A stretch of 64,000 nucleotides of DNA from contig JAGVSM010003697.1 in NCBI GenBank assembly GCA_022494885.1, positions 84,842 through 148,841 on the forward strand, written 5' to 3'. Numbering within the stretch: the first letter of the stretch is position 1; every line of letters begins with the position of its first letter. This stretch comes from Micrasema longulum (taxonomy: Eukaryota > Arthropoda > Insecta > Trichoptera > Brachycentridae). Below are positions 1 to 10,475 of the stretch, in pieces. Both the position numbers and the translations under genes were made by a program. The notes under the pieces were generated by a model. The model was given only the letters and a program-made list of their open reading frames with translations. It was not told where the DNA came from and made no database searches.

Positions 1-769
1 CGGCTATTTTCTATATCAAGATGCAGATAAAAGTCCTAAATATATTGTCAAAAACAATACCAAGCGTGTTTTACGAGAAAATTTAAAAGGAAAGTTTCTC
101 AGATGTGACAGTAACTCGCAGGAATGCCGTTTTTAACATTTTCTTTGTGTTATGAAAATATCAATAATTTTTAATAAGATTTTCCCTTTGTTTTCTCAAA
201 TATACTATGCTTCTCAGAACTTCCGTTATTTTTTTTTTATATAGAGTAAATGTTTAGTCTTAGATTTATTTTTGCTTTATGAGAAACAAAATCCTCAGAC
301 CTTAGAAATAACGTGTATTTTTCTGCTAAACATAACACAATTTCAATACTATTTACGTTCGCATAAGTGCTCATTCATTCTATTAGACACGTTTTTTTAC
401 TGAATAAGAATATTCATCCTGCTTAAATCTTCGTCTAGAAAAATAACAGCTACATTTTTTAATACAATTTATACCATTTTTACCATAACATAGGTTCATT
501 ATTTCGATAAACTATAAAAATGTCATTTGACGTAATAGTATTGATTATGTTAGTACAAATTATACACTGTAAATTGTAAACTGAATTGCTTCTTAGCAAT
601 TGGTTTCCGACGAGCGCGATCGTATTTATTCCGTCTTTCTCGATGTATAATCGTCATTACTCGGTCTATTTAACCCGCAGGTGTAGAAATTCAGGGACGA
701 GATCGGTAATTATCTGTTTCCAGCTGGAATCAATTTAAACTGTTCATAATTACGAGACTTGTGGGGTGA

Positions 770-800
770 GGTAGATAGAAGATAGAAGATAGAAGATAGA
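770..800. repeat. (GATAGAA)n microsatellite
   Basis: GATAGAA is repeated about four times in tandem. Confidence 0.9.
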
Positions 801-1388
801 ACCCATATTGAAAGGTTTCCATGCCTCACATCTCCATTGTTCCTCTCCCCTTGGAGACATTCTGGGTCAGTAGGTCGGGGCTGGTGTAATTCTCCCTTCT
901 CCCTTATCTTAATCTCCTCCATTATTTCGCTTTCTAAGCACTCGAGTGTAATGATGAGTGCATCATGTGTCGATAGGGCGTTTTAAAGCCCCTTTTTCAC
1001 GTTGATGAAATATAAGAAGGTGGTTTGTCAACGATTATCTTCAATTCAGTTGATTTCGAATGAAACGACCTACCCGCCCGGGATCCTCGGCTATATTGTT
1101 TTCCATTAAAAGCGTCTCCGGTTATGTCCACTCTCGATAGTTTCCTGTCGATTCTAACTTACCTCCATACACTAGAACTAGAACTTGCAGTAATTACCTA
1201 GAGTGCTTTGTGCCATTCTCTTCCGAACTGATGTCATTCGATGTAACCTTTCTCATAATACAACTATGAACATCTCGTACTGACTACAATAGATACTTTT
1301 CTAGTTTATCAATCATTTCTAATAAAATAACGACGACTTGGATGATACTAATTGAACGATTTATATTTTTATGTTAAGTCCACACTTT

Positions 1389-1418
1389 ATGTGCATTCGT
1401 CGAATACGAATGCACATA
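1389..1418. repeat. short palindrome
   Basis: The arms ATGTGCATTCGT and ACGAATGCACAT are perfect inverted copies (12 bp) around a 5-base loop CGAAT. It lies about 25 bp before a half-copy of the foldback family at 1440-1500 and may be a remnant of its end. Confidence 0.7.
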
Positions 1419-1439
1419 AATGTTCCGGATGAACGTTAC

Positions 1440-1500
1440 TACAATAATATGGATTGAAATTTATTGCAACATAGAGAGAAAACTTTTGAGAAGAGAAACA
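1440..1500 (+). repeat. Foldback family F1, half-copy
   Basis: The sequence TTGCAACATAGAGAGAAAACTTTTGAGAAG matches the arm of the foldback family seen in full at 52.4, 55.2 and 63.5 kb. Only one arm is recognisable. Confidence 0.5.
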
Positions 1501-3067
1501 CAAAGAAAACATATGTCAGCATGCGTCGCACTCCGTGTATAAACACAAATTAGTGCATGATTACAACATCAGGTTTACTAGTGTGGAAGGGCTAGCTGTT
1601 CCTAGATATTGTAATAAATATGGCAAAAAGACACCGCAATACAGTGTACTTAATTAATATTATGTAATATTTTACCAAACTATTTTCAGAATAGTGAGTT
1701 AAATACAGGAGTGAGACGCATGCTCAAATTATGGCTTATGGTAAAAGTTTTTTTATATTAATAATAGTTTTAATTTTTAATAACATAACAAAATTATTAT
1801 TTATTAAGGTTGGGTATAAAACATTGAAACAATATATATATATAAGAACCTGCTAACGCTTACAATTTAGCAGGACTTAAATTTTAAGATTATTGTGAAC
1901 CTATTTTTGAAAATAATTATTTTTTTGAATGCGAGAAAAAGACTTTGATTTCTGTTTTTTTAAGTTCAATAAATTAAAACCGTAATATGATTGATTATCA
2001 TCAGTATCTTATTCGTTCGACCGTCAGTCAATAACTCTTTCACATTTAATAAACTTGTATTAATATTGTCATAAAATAAACGGCAAGGGAATTTATAACA
2101 AATCTTTTGGAAAATATTTAGTCAAATAAATATTATAAATGAAATAAAATTGCGCTGTGAATTCTGAAAATCTAAACAACATACATTGGTTGTGAAATGT
2201 AGTAATCAGCAGGCTTTCTGCGCATATTATCGTTTCATTGCAATATGAAATGACTGACAAAATCACAATTTTCTGTTTTTCGCTGAATTTAGTCAATCGA
2301 AATTAGCGTTATGGATGTTCGAAATTATATAAGCAAAATAAACTTGTTTTTTTAAATACAACATGTAAAAAAAAACTATATATACGAATATATAAATTTG
2401 CCTATTGCAGGTGAAGTAAGTATATTGACGAACCTTAGAAAAGCTTTAACTTTATGAGCTTTTTGCGTATTTTTATTTACTAAACCGTTTTATATTTTAT
2501 TTTATTTTTTGTTTATAAAAAACTGGAAAAATGGATTATAGATTATACTGATAATAGAAAAGTAATATAAACGATGAGTTTACTCCACCTTTAAAATGTT
2601 AGTAGTTCACATCATCATAGGCTCATATGTATAAAAAAAATTGTACAGTTCGTCAGTAGTCCCGAAAACAATCTAATATTGTATGGAAGGTTTCTAACAA
2701 GCGATTACTTAACTAAAATAAAGTATTTTTGTATGTTTAAATAATGTTGTAAGTTGTACAAATGAAAACGAAAATTAACACTTCCGTGTTTTTGTTGAAC
2801 GTCTAAATATATGGGTATTCATGTATAAATATTTTTATTTAACTATAATTGTTTAAAACCCGTTAGGGTTTTATAAACTTATTATAAGGTCTAGTCATGT
2901 TATTTCTCGTCTAGTTAGTGTAGTCGTCATCTACTTTTTAAATTTGATTTTGAATTTGACTTCAATGTAATTTTTAAAAAAGTTAGGTAAGTCATTGTAG
3001 TGTTTAAGTCCATTGTATAGTATTTTTGTCTGTCCTGCATTTGTCTTTGCTTTTTATTATTACTATT

Positions 3068-3180
3068 GTTTTTGCACCCAGGCTAGGAGGCCCAATTACA
3101 GCAGTGAAGTACAGCACTAAACACCTAAGCTTGAGAAAAATCTCATTTGATTTTTGTGTTCCCACCGGGAATCGGGAATT
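3068..3180 (-). mobile_element. SINE-C, partial
   Basis: The block shares its body with the SINE-C copies at 32.1 and 54.3 kb: the AGGCCCAATTACAG segment, the CTTGAGAAAAATC segment and GTGTTCCCACCGGGAATCG, which is the B-box side of the tRNA-like head. The rest of the head is missing. Confidence 0.7.
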
Positions 3181-3461
3181 TTTTATGTTGTTGCTGTCTG
3201 GTATTGTATGTGTATGTGTATGTCAGCACTTTTGGTTAGTGTTATGTCATCGTCTTCTGTGTACAATTTTTGTTTAATTTTTTTTTTAATCATTTTATTT
3301 TCCTGTGAAAAACAAAGGTTTTGTAGAAAATTATAATAACTTTGCTACATAAATAATAACAGTTACATTTAATTATATTATTCCGTAACCGAGCTTGAGG
3401 TGCGTATTTTTTATATTTTTTATTGATTAATATTATTACATCATTGATTCATGTTTTTTTT

Positions 3462-4185
3462 TTACACAACAACAACAAAAAACCATAACGCCGTTTCCCC
3501 GTAAGGGTAGGCAGAGAGGATAGAACGCCTCATCACTCTATATTTGCATACAGATCTCGCTCCTTCTACATTCATACATCTTCTCATGCACGCGCGCCGA
3601 TTATTCCGACTTTTGACATGTCCATCTTCAAGTATTTGTTGGATTTGGTCATGCCATGTCTTTCTCGGTCTACCTCTATTTCTGCATCCATCAACATTCG
3701 CATTGTAAATATTCTTAGCCGTTCTATCGCCGTCCATTCGTTCTACATGTCCAAACCAGCGCAGAGCTCCTTTCTTGATTTTGTCGATAGTGCTTGTCTC
3801 AGCCTTACATACGGTACGGATCTCAACATTTGTGCATCTATCGTACATAGTTTTACCACACATTCGCCTGAGAGATCGCATTCCGACAGCATTTAGCCTA
3901 CTTTCATCCCTGTTTTCCCAAGTCCATACTTCGCTCCCATACATCAGGGTCGGGACCAGGACTTCGTTGTGAACTGCTAATTTTGCCTCTTGCGACAAAC
4001 ATTTATTTGCCAAGGTTGATTTAAGTGCTCTGTTCACTATGTTCCCAGCACTCACCCTCCTTTCTATATCTTTCATAGTCATTCCATCCCTAGTAAACAT
4101 ACTTCCCAGATACAAAAATTCCTCTACTTGTTTTAGTATAACTCCATTCACAGTGATGTCACATTTAGTGATACTTTCTTTTTCT
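3462..4185 (-). pseudogene. RTE-like LINE, reverse-transcriptase C-terminal half (5'-truncated copy)
   Basis: An open frame of about 230 residues encodes the C-terminal part of the endonuclease/reverse-transcriptase polyprotein common in insect genomes. In order it shows VEEFLYLGSMFTRDG, a VLVPTLMYGSEVW block, an IDKIKKGALRWFGHVERMD block, and GRPRKTWHDQI near the end. The catalytic core (FxxDD box region) is absent, so this is a dead 5'-truncated insert. On the minus strand the 3' end runs into a (TTG)n tail at about 3465-3480. The natural stop seen in the copy at 23.4 kb (after SGEMA) is lost, so the frame reads on into the tail. It is a good reference for the other fragments of this family in the window. 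RTE-type is my clade call from memory of lepidopteran relatives. Confidence 0.85.
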
Positions 4186-4639
4186 ACTCAATCTACTTTT
4201 ATAAGTTTTTATTGTTATAACTGTAACTTTCCAAAAAAGAGACTAGCTCTTGTGCTTGAAGAGTAACTTACACTGTTATATTTATTTTGTTATTTGAAGT
4301 TACATAATTTAACGAAATTTTTTCGATAAAGATTTTTTATTCATAAAATCGGATACTGAGAGAATTGTATGACGAATAACAATTTATTTTTCTGACGGCG
4401 TTTCGCGTCCCCGTGACAATATTACCTTCTACATAATATAATAAACGAGGCGATCCGTTAGTGTTCAATACAGAAACCATTCATACTTCTAGTTTCATTG
4501 CCATTACCTACAATATAATACCTAATACTCGGCAAGTTGCCAGCTTTGATTTTCATAACTGTCGAGAACATAAAAAAGTGTTTATAAATAAACAACTTAG
4601 AATATTATTTAAGTATCTCTTCCATAAATTGCTCATATA

Positions 4640-4745
4640 AATCGGGTTGTGCTCCCGTGGTGATATTGTGAACTCGCAGGTCAAAGGTCCATGATTCAAA
4701 TCCCATTCTACCACAACTCGATTTCCATTTATCCATCACAAGTTA
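4640..4745 (+). mobile_element. SINE-D (tRNA-like head), fragment
   Basis: GTTGTGCTCCCGTGGTG, followed about 25 bases on by AGGTCAAAGGTCCATGATTCAAATCCC, resembles tRNA A and B boxes. Related pieces lie on the opposite strand at 10.4 and 20.35 kb. Confidence 0.5.
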
Positions 4746-4784
4746 TGAACATATTTTAGGAAATTTCTTCATAATCTTATCCCT

Positions 4785-4917
4785 AACCGCACCCAGTGGT
4801 TTCGTTTATTATACCCATTATATTTTGATCATTTTTGTTGCTTGGTATAGGGTAAGGTGATCAGTCTTGCGCTTTAGGTGGCCAGTCCAGGAATAATGAA
4901 ATATTGCATTGTAGAAT
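4785..4917 (-). mobile_element. SINE-B 3' half, fragment
   Basis: The block has the SINE-B body in reverse: CGCACC..GTGG at the left, ATTTTGATCATTTTTGTT, AGGTGATCAGTCTTGCGCTT and CCAGTCCAGGAATAATGAAATATTGCA. It lacks the tRNA-like head and abuts a SINE-A at 4918. Confidence 0.7.
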
Positions 4918-5705
4918 AGGCCGGGCGTCGTGGCTCAGTTGGTTAAAAGGTCAACTCTGAAATAGACGTCGCTGGTTCGATTCTCGCCAGCTGCAAGAAA
5001 AAAATCCAACAAAGATTTTTGTCTCAATTGGTCGGGGTGTGTTGTGTTGTATTATTTATTTATTTATTAATTTAATCATACAGTCTTTATATAAAACAAG
5101 GTACAAAAGAACAATTAAAAAAAGTAAGACCAATCACAGATTCCACACTAATTTATTATGAATGCAGGAGGAGAGGGGAAAAATAATTTAATTCTAAAAA
5201 AGTAAAAATAAAAATAATACATAAAAAGTTCATAAAAAAGAGAAGACATTGTATAGCTACTCTACTTTCCTCCCTCTCTCTCAGCTTCCATGAACATTTA
5301 AATTTAATTGTAAAAAATCATAACCAACAATAAATTATTAGATGCAGGTAGTACTACCTACATCTACATGTAAGTAAGTATAAATTAAGAGTTTTGATCA
5401 AATGTTTAAAATTAAAAGTAAAAGTTAAAATTAAAATGAAAAGTTTAAATTAAAATTTAGTTAAACGTTTAAATTAAAAGTTAAAATTAAGAATTAAAAT
5501 TAAAAAGTTAAAATTGAAAGATGAAATTAAAAATCAAATTAAAAGTTAAAAGTCAAGCAGGAGATAAATTTAAAATGTCTTTAACAGATCTGATAAAAAT
5601 ATGGTATTTACAATTTTTATTATTCATAACTTCCTTCCATATCATTTCTTTCCTACCTCTTGGCAAGCCTCTAAAAGGCTTAGCGGGTTATTCTTTTTTT
5701 TTTAA
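4918..5705 (+). mobile_element. SINE-A, split by an internal insertion
   Basis: The tRNA-like head and body run 4918-5046 (GTGGCTCAGTTGGTTAAA, then a B-box-like GGTTCGATTCTCG, then the AAATCCAACAAAGATTTTTG body). The 3' part resumes at about 5629-5703 (CATAACTTCCTTCCATATC ... GGCTTAGCGGGTTATTC). The intact order is seen in the copies at 7971 and 28955. The 580 bp between is AT-rich, starts with (TTTA)n and looks like a minus-strand LINE tail, followed by degenerate AAATTAAAA-type repeats at 5400-5560. Confidence 0.75.
5400..5570. repeat. degenerate AAATTAAAAGTT low-complexity repeat
   Basis: Variants of TTAAAATTAAAAGTT repeat about a dozen times. An open frame across it is only low-complexity lysine/leucine coding. 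Confidence 0.8.
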
Positions 5706-5815
5706 AGACAAACGCGCCAACCACGACACTACGAGGTGGATTTATCTCCACTTGATTTCCTTCTTCGGGATTTTTACCTGAGAGTAGCCACTACTCCCCT
5801 GGGGGGACGTTTTTA
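5706..5815 (-). mobile_element. SINE-B 5' extension, fragment
   Basis: CGCCAACCACGACACTACGAGGTGGATTTATCTCCACTTGATTTCC matches the 5' side of the longer SINE-B subtype at 42.65 and 48.68 kb, read on the opposite strand. The body is absent. Confidence 0.6.
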
Positions 5816-7059
5816 AGATGTACGTATAAAAATAAGAAAAAGTATCAATAGTCGTATCAATAGTACAGATTAAGGCGAAAACGGAGGTTTCGTTCGACGA
5901 ATATAAATACGAGGATTGGTCTACCGTTCGCTCTACCTACCCTTAAGTATTTTAAGTCAGTGTTATATGGATCAGAAAATTGGTGAGAAAAGTCATCAGA
6001 TTTTGAAAACATTGTTTTACACAAATTGGTTGAAATCTTGTATGCGTAATTTTAGAACCCGTTCTTAATCTAATTTTTCACTCAGATTTTGCGCGCTTAC
6101 AAATTAATACGACCAAAAAAAATCGTGATACGGCCGCCATGACACTTTTTAAGATGACAGATTCTCATGAGATTCAATTCAAAATAATTTTATGATTTAG
6201 TGTTTGTGCGCGTGTATGCCTAGGATTGTCCGCATAACGCATATGTAGTACTCATTGCTTTTTGTGCATGTCCACAGACTAATTTCAAAATACACGGGTA
6301 TTACTTACTACAAGATTTATTGATATCATACCAGGCAAGGAGGATAATTTTGATGAAGGAATATGGATTTTAACATATACATTAGATTGATGAATGTAAA
6401 ATAATGTATTTTTTTTTAATTTATTCAATGAAACCAAGATAGACATACTAAATAAAATAATAATGCGTTGGGTTTCTGGCACAAGTTGCATTTTAGCTAA
6501 AATTTTACTAATTTTAAGATATTGCAATTTAAAAGTTTAAAGCTCCCCTCAAATCAATAATTTTAATAAAACTGCAATTAATCAAATATGATATATATTT
6601 TAACATCTCATTTTTCGAAAATTTGTTTGACTTATACCAGAAACACGACGATATGTATAATACTTACAAAATAATAATGAAACCAATTATGAGTGATTTT
6701 TCAAAATCGCCTAATTTAAAAAAATAATTTAGAGAAAAACAGTTATTTGTGTTTTGTCGTTTTTATCAGACCACGTGTTTTTTTTTATATGACATGTCAA
6801 GATGATTTTAGACTCGAGTCATGCAATCACATCACTGAAATACACTTTGGTTTTTGCCATAATCCACACTCTTATTAAAAAAAAAATATATGAGGAAACG
6901 TGTGAAATTTCAAAGCCGGGTGTATAATAAAATTTGAAAAGTATTTTTTTTACTGTTTGACAAATATTTTTTTATTTTAAAAAAATAATAAATTGTTTTA
7001 AATTGGCATTTTATAAGAACTTATCTACTGTGTTGTAGGGGGGTTACCTGTCATATATT

Positions 7060-7165
7060 TAAATAATGGGCATTAATTTCTATCGGCTAATGCAGCTCAT
7101 AAGCCATGTAAATGTCTACCATATTCCCTTTTTAAAAATGTTCTCCATCTCTGTTTTAATATGTA
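7060..7165 (-). repeat. Foldback family F1, partial
   Basis: GCTCATAAGCCATGTAAATG, CATATTCCC and AAAATGTTCTCCATCTCTGTT follow the same order as the right arm at 52.66-52.74 kb. Confidence 0.65.
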
Positions 7166-7443
7166 AATATATTTTCTCAAAAATATTGCTTCCTTGTTAA
7201 GACTTCTGACCAATTTCTATTTTCTGATCCATGTAAACGACTATTAGGAAGGATTGCTACCACTACTGTGTTGCTCGCGTCGTTTCTCCCCTTTCCCAAA
7301 TCCACCCCCCAAATCGAGGCCAGTGGGCTATTGACGTAGCATAATAAACTGTCCACGGCTAATGTGAAAGCGAAAAATATTATTATTAAGGTAACTTCCA
7401 TATTGCGATCACTTTGTAACAGGTAGCGGTGACACAACTAAAA

Positions 7444-7952
7444 TGCCGTTTACACGTGGACAATACGATATTGTTATGTACCAGGACTCGACAATTGTCC
7501 ACGTGAAAACAGCAATTTGTAGGGCAGGACATTGTTCCGAGACATTGTCACGGAGATAGACGGGCAGACTATTACTGGCATTTCTGCACGCGGCCGCATT
7601 GTCATGTGAACGCGCACGAACAAAATTTTATGACAATACCGATTTGTTCGACGCGTGCGCGTCTGCAAATGCCGTTCCAAATGCGTTCTGCCGAAAATGG
7701 CAGAAAATTTCTTTTTTTAATCATTTAGTTCATTCTTTAACAATTCCAATTCTTTCGTATAAAATAAATAATATTTTTTGTGAACTCGCTCTTAATAACG
7801 CTGTCGAATATTCATTTTCGCAGCACTCACGTGTGAACTGCGGCCGAATTTTCGTATTGTCTCGGCGTTCTATCCTGCGCGGTCGAGGCTGTTCACAGAG
7901 CTGGGACTAGACAATATTGTCGTATCTTTTGTATTTTCCACGTGTAAATGAT
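7444..7952. mobile_element. non-autonomous element with inverted ends
   Basis: The left end CCGTTTACACGTGGACAATAC and the right end, read in reverse as CATTTACACGTGGAAAATAC, form imperfect terminal inverted repeats about 500 bp apart. The interior is richer in GC and CpG than the flanks and repeats ACAATTGTC/ACATTGT motifs near the left end. No transposase is encoded. The superfamily is not clear to me. Confidence 0.6.
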
Positions 7953-7970
7953 ACTTAATAGTACTAGTCT

Positions 7971-8190
7971 GACGCCTTGGCGCATTTGGTTAGGTGGTCA
8001 ACTGTGAAACTGAAGTCGTGGGTTCGATTCCCATAATTTGCGAGAAAGAAAATCCAAGTTAGATTTTTTCTCAATTAGCCTGGGTGTTGAAATGTATTTT
8101 TCATAACTTTTTTTCCATATTCTCTTTCTTACCTAATTACAAGCCTCTAAAATATAGGCTTAGTGGGTTATTTCTTTTTAAAAAACACAC
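7971..8190 (+). mobile_element. SINE-A, near full length
   Basis: The order is: tRNA-like head GGCGCATTTGGTTAGGTGG, B box GTGGGTTCGATTCCC, body AAAATCCAAGTTAGATTTTTTC, then a CATATTCTCTTTC tail block and GGCTTAGTGGGTTATTTC. The same order occurs at 28955-29157 on the other strand. Confidence 0.8.
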
Positions 8191-8261
8191 TTAAATAATT
8201 AATCATTATCAAATATAATATGACTCGATGGCAACAGTCAGGTATAAATCCAAAAAAAATA

Positions 8262-8400
8262 TAGGTGTCTTCTCTCAATTTCTTCTATGAATGTTAATCA
8301 GTGTTTAAAATACCCACCTAACCAGACAATGAGGGGTCATAAGCCTTTTGAATGCCTAGACTGAAATTTGAACATACTCAAAATATTGTTTAAAAAAAAC
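8262..8400 (-). repeat. Foldback family F1, partial
   Basis: GGGGTCATAAGCCTTTTGAATGCCTAGACTG, followed by an end-like TTGAACATACTCAAAATATTG, matches the right side of the copies at 52.7 and 63.5 kb, with an internal deletion. Confidence 0.55.
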
Positions 8401-9359
8401 CGTTATTGTTTTGACTCGGTTAAATAGTCCCGTGATAATTAAATTCAGCGGTAGAGAGTTCATACAAGTATAATATTTACCTAATTTTTTATAAAACAGT
8501 AATTCCAATTTCTTATTTGTAAATTGTCTGAAACAATTAAACAAAGTTTGACTTTAAATCTAATTTGATATTTCAGTGAAGCTAACTTCAAGCGATTACA
8601 TATTGACTATAAAATGATTCTGTTTAATAATATCGCGTAACTTTTACCACAGTAAAATTATAAATTAAGTTCACGATATAAAACTTTACAATATCGACTA
8701 TTTTGTAGGTAATAATTATTCGTATATTTTTGTTTAAGTTTCGATGAAATAAATCAATGACTGATACACCAAGAAGTTAATTTTGCAGTAGAGTAAAGTG
8801 ATGAATTGCTCGTCTCAACTCAACGCAGGACCTTTAGTCCCATAGAGTTGGGACTTGTGTCTCAAACAATAAATCACATAATAATGTAATAAATTGCCTT
8901 TAAGTAAATGAATGAATAAAATAATTTAAAAAATAAAAATGAGCATACCGTTTTTTAAATAAATTCTAAAACAATGTAGCTAAAACAGGTGTTATGTAAG
9001 ACTATTAGGGCTATGTAGGATAAATGCCAATAACAGAAACCCAAATAACAATTCTTAAAATTAAGTCCTGTATTTTGTGATATAAATCCTTTGATTTTAT
9101 GAATATCGTACAAGAGGGTTTTTTTTTATCTAAACGCCTAAATTTACGTCCGATCTACGACGCAGCTTAAAGTTATTCTTAAAAAGTGGCATCTCTCACT
9201 TGGCCTTTTCGTCATCGATACGTAGTCCGAAGATGTTTACTTCAATAGAGATCAGGGACTTGGCGTGTTTAGAAGATTTTATGTGTAAAAACAAGTGGAC
9301 TGAAAAACACTTTTTATAATGTAGTATTTATAAACTTTTTTACCACAACCATTAACTAT

Positions 9360-9437
9360 GATAAAACCTTACCGGTTTTAAAAATGATAAAACCTTATCG
9401 GTTTTAAAAATGATAAAACCTTATCGGTTTTAAAAAT
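9360..9437. repeat. 3 x 26-bp tandem repeat
   Basis: Three adjacent 26-bp units of the form GATAAAACCTTATCGGTTTTAAAAAT; the first has one C in place of T. Each unit holds the interrupted palindrome AAAACC-TTATC-GGTTTT. Confidence 0.9.
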
Positions 9438-9659
9438 GATTGACCGATTAAATGAAATGAAATCTGGCGATCGTATGTATCGCTTTTATTAAAATTATAT
9501 TCACAACCATGACGAATTTTTTGCACTTTTAAAGTATCTTATAATAGTTCGTGAATATTAGATAGTTAAAAAAAAGATCCAAACGCGTCTTCATAATTTA
9601 AAAATATATTCCTGTAGTATGATAACTTTATTTGTAAAAATGTAAATTAAAAGGATTTC

Positions 9660-9770
9660 TACAAAATGTTATTAAATATTTGCATATTACCGTGTTTTAA
9701 AATTATAACTTATTTAATAACATTTAGTAAAATGTTCGACCACAAAGTTAATGCTTTAAATATTAATCAT
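9660..9770. mobile_element. HH1 inverted-repeat element, deleted copy
   Basis: AAATGTTATTAAATATTTGCATATTA on the left and TTTAATAACATTTAGTAAAATG...ACCACAAAGTTAATGCTTTAAATATTAAT on the right are the outer arms of the element seen at 35.9 and 51.1 kb. The hammerhead-like core is missing. Confidence 0.65.
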
Positions 9771-10384
9771 AAAAGGAATTCGTTTGAAAACACGTTATAT
9801 GCCTTTCCTTTGTTTTACGTTAAAGAACCATAGATTAGATAATACTTTTTATTATGTTTATCACAAAAAATATCCAGGCGTTTAAGAAATGTTGTGGTGT
9901 TATTTTCCGCTTTACTTTTTAAATGAATTTCGAAGAAATTTGTTACAAAATATGTTAAATCAGTATCGAGTTATCTGCTTAAAAGTTCTCATAAATATTT
10001 AATCACGTAACATTGATTATACATCCGAGTGACAGTTGACAGCTAAAGGTCTGCCAATCCTTGCTAAGTTTACTCTGACATCCTATTATTACAGCTTCCT
10101 CTCGGTTATTTTGACATGCTCATAAAGTTTATATATTATAATGTATCGTTCGATCTATAACTTCCTATAGGTAACCTTATCAAACAAACCGCAACGTTTA
10201 TTGGCTCATATTATCAAATTGTTACGTGTGAGATTTTTGAAAGGCAGTTAAATTGATAGTCAAGTGTTGAAATTGGCAATTTTTTTTTTAAAGAAATATT
10301 AGCGTTCTTATAATTTAATCAAATATTTCAATTTTGGTGGCCATTTTCAACGAGTTATAAATAACTCACTTTTAGAAAATGGAA

Positions 10385-10475
10385 ATCAAGTTGGGGTAGT
10401 GGGGTTTGAGCCTCTGGCCCGTGGGTCCGCAACACTAGCCACGGGACCACAAACCCGATTAAAATCTTTCTGCGA
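10385..10475 (-). mobile_element. SINE-D fragment
   Basis: GGGGTTTGAGCC...GTGGGTCCGCAACACTAGCCACGGGACCACAAACC is the reverse of the tRNA-like head at 4.65 kb, diverged. Confidence 0.45.

Noticed and set aside
3618..3896. Plus-strand 92-residue open frame
   Set aside because: Antisense shadow of the RTE-like LINE fragment.
7599..7910. Plus-strand 103-residue open frame
   Set aside because: It lies wholly inside the inverted-end element and encodes no recognisable domain.
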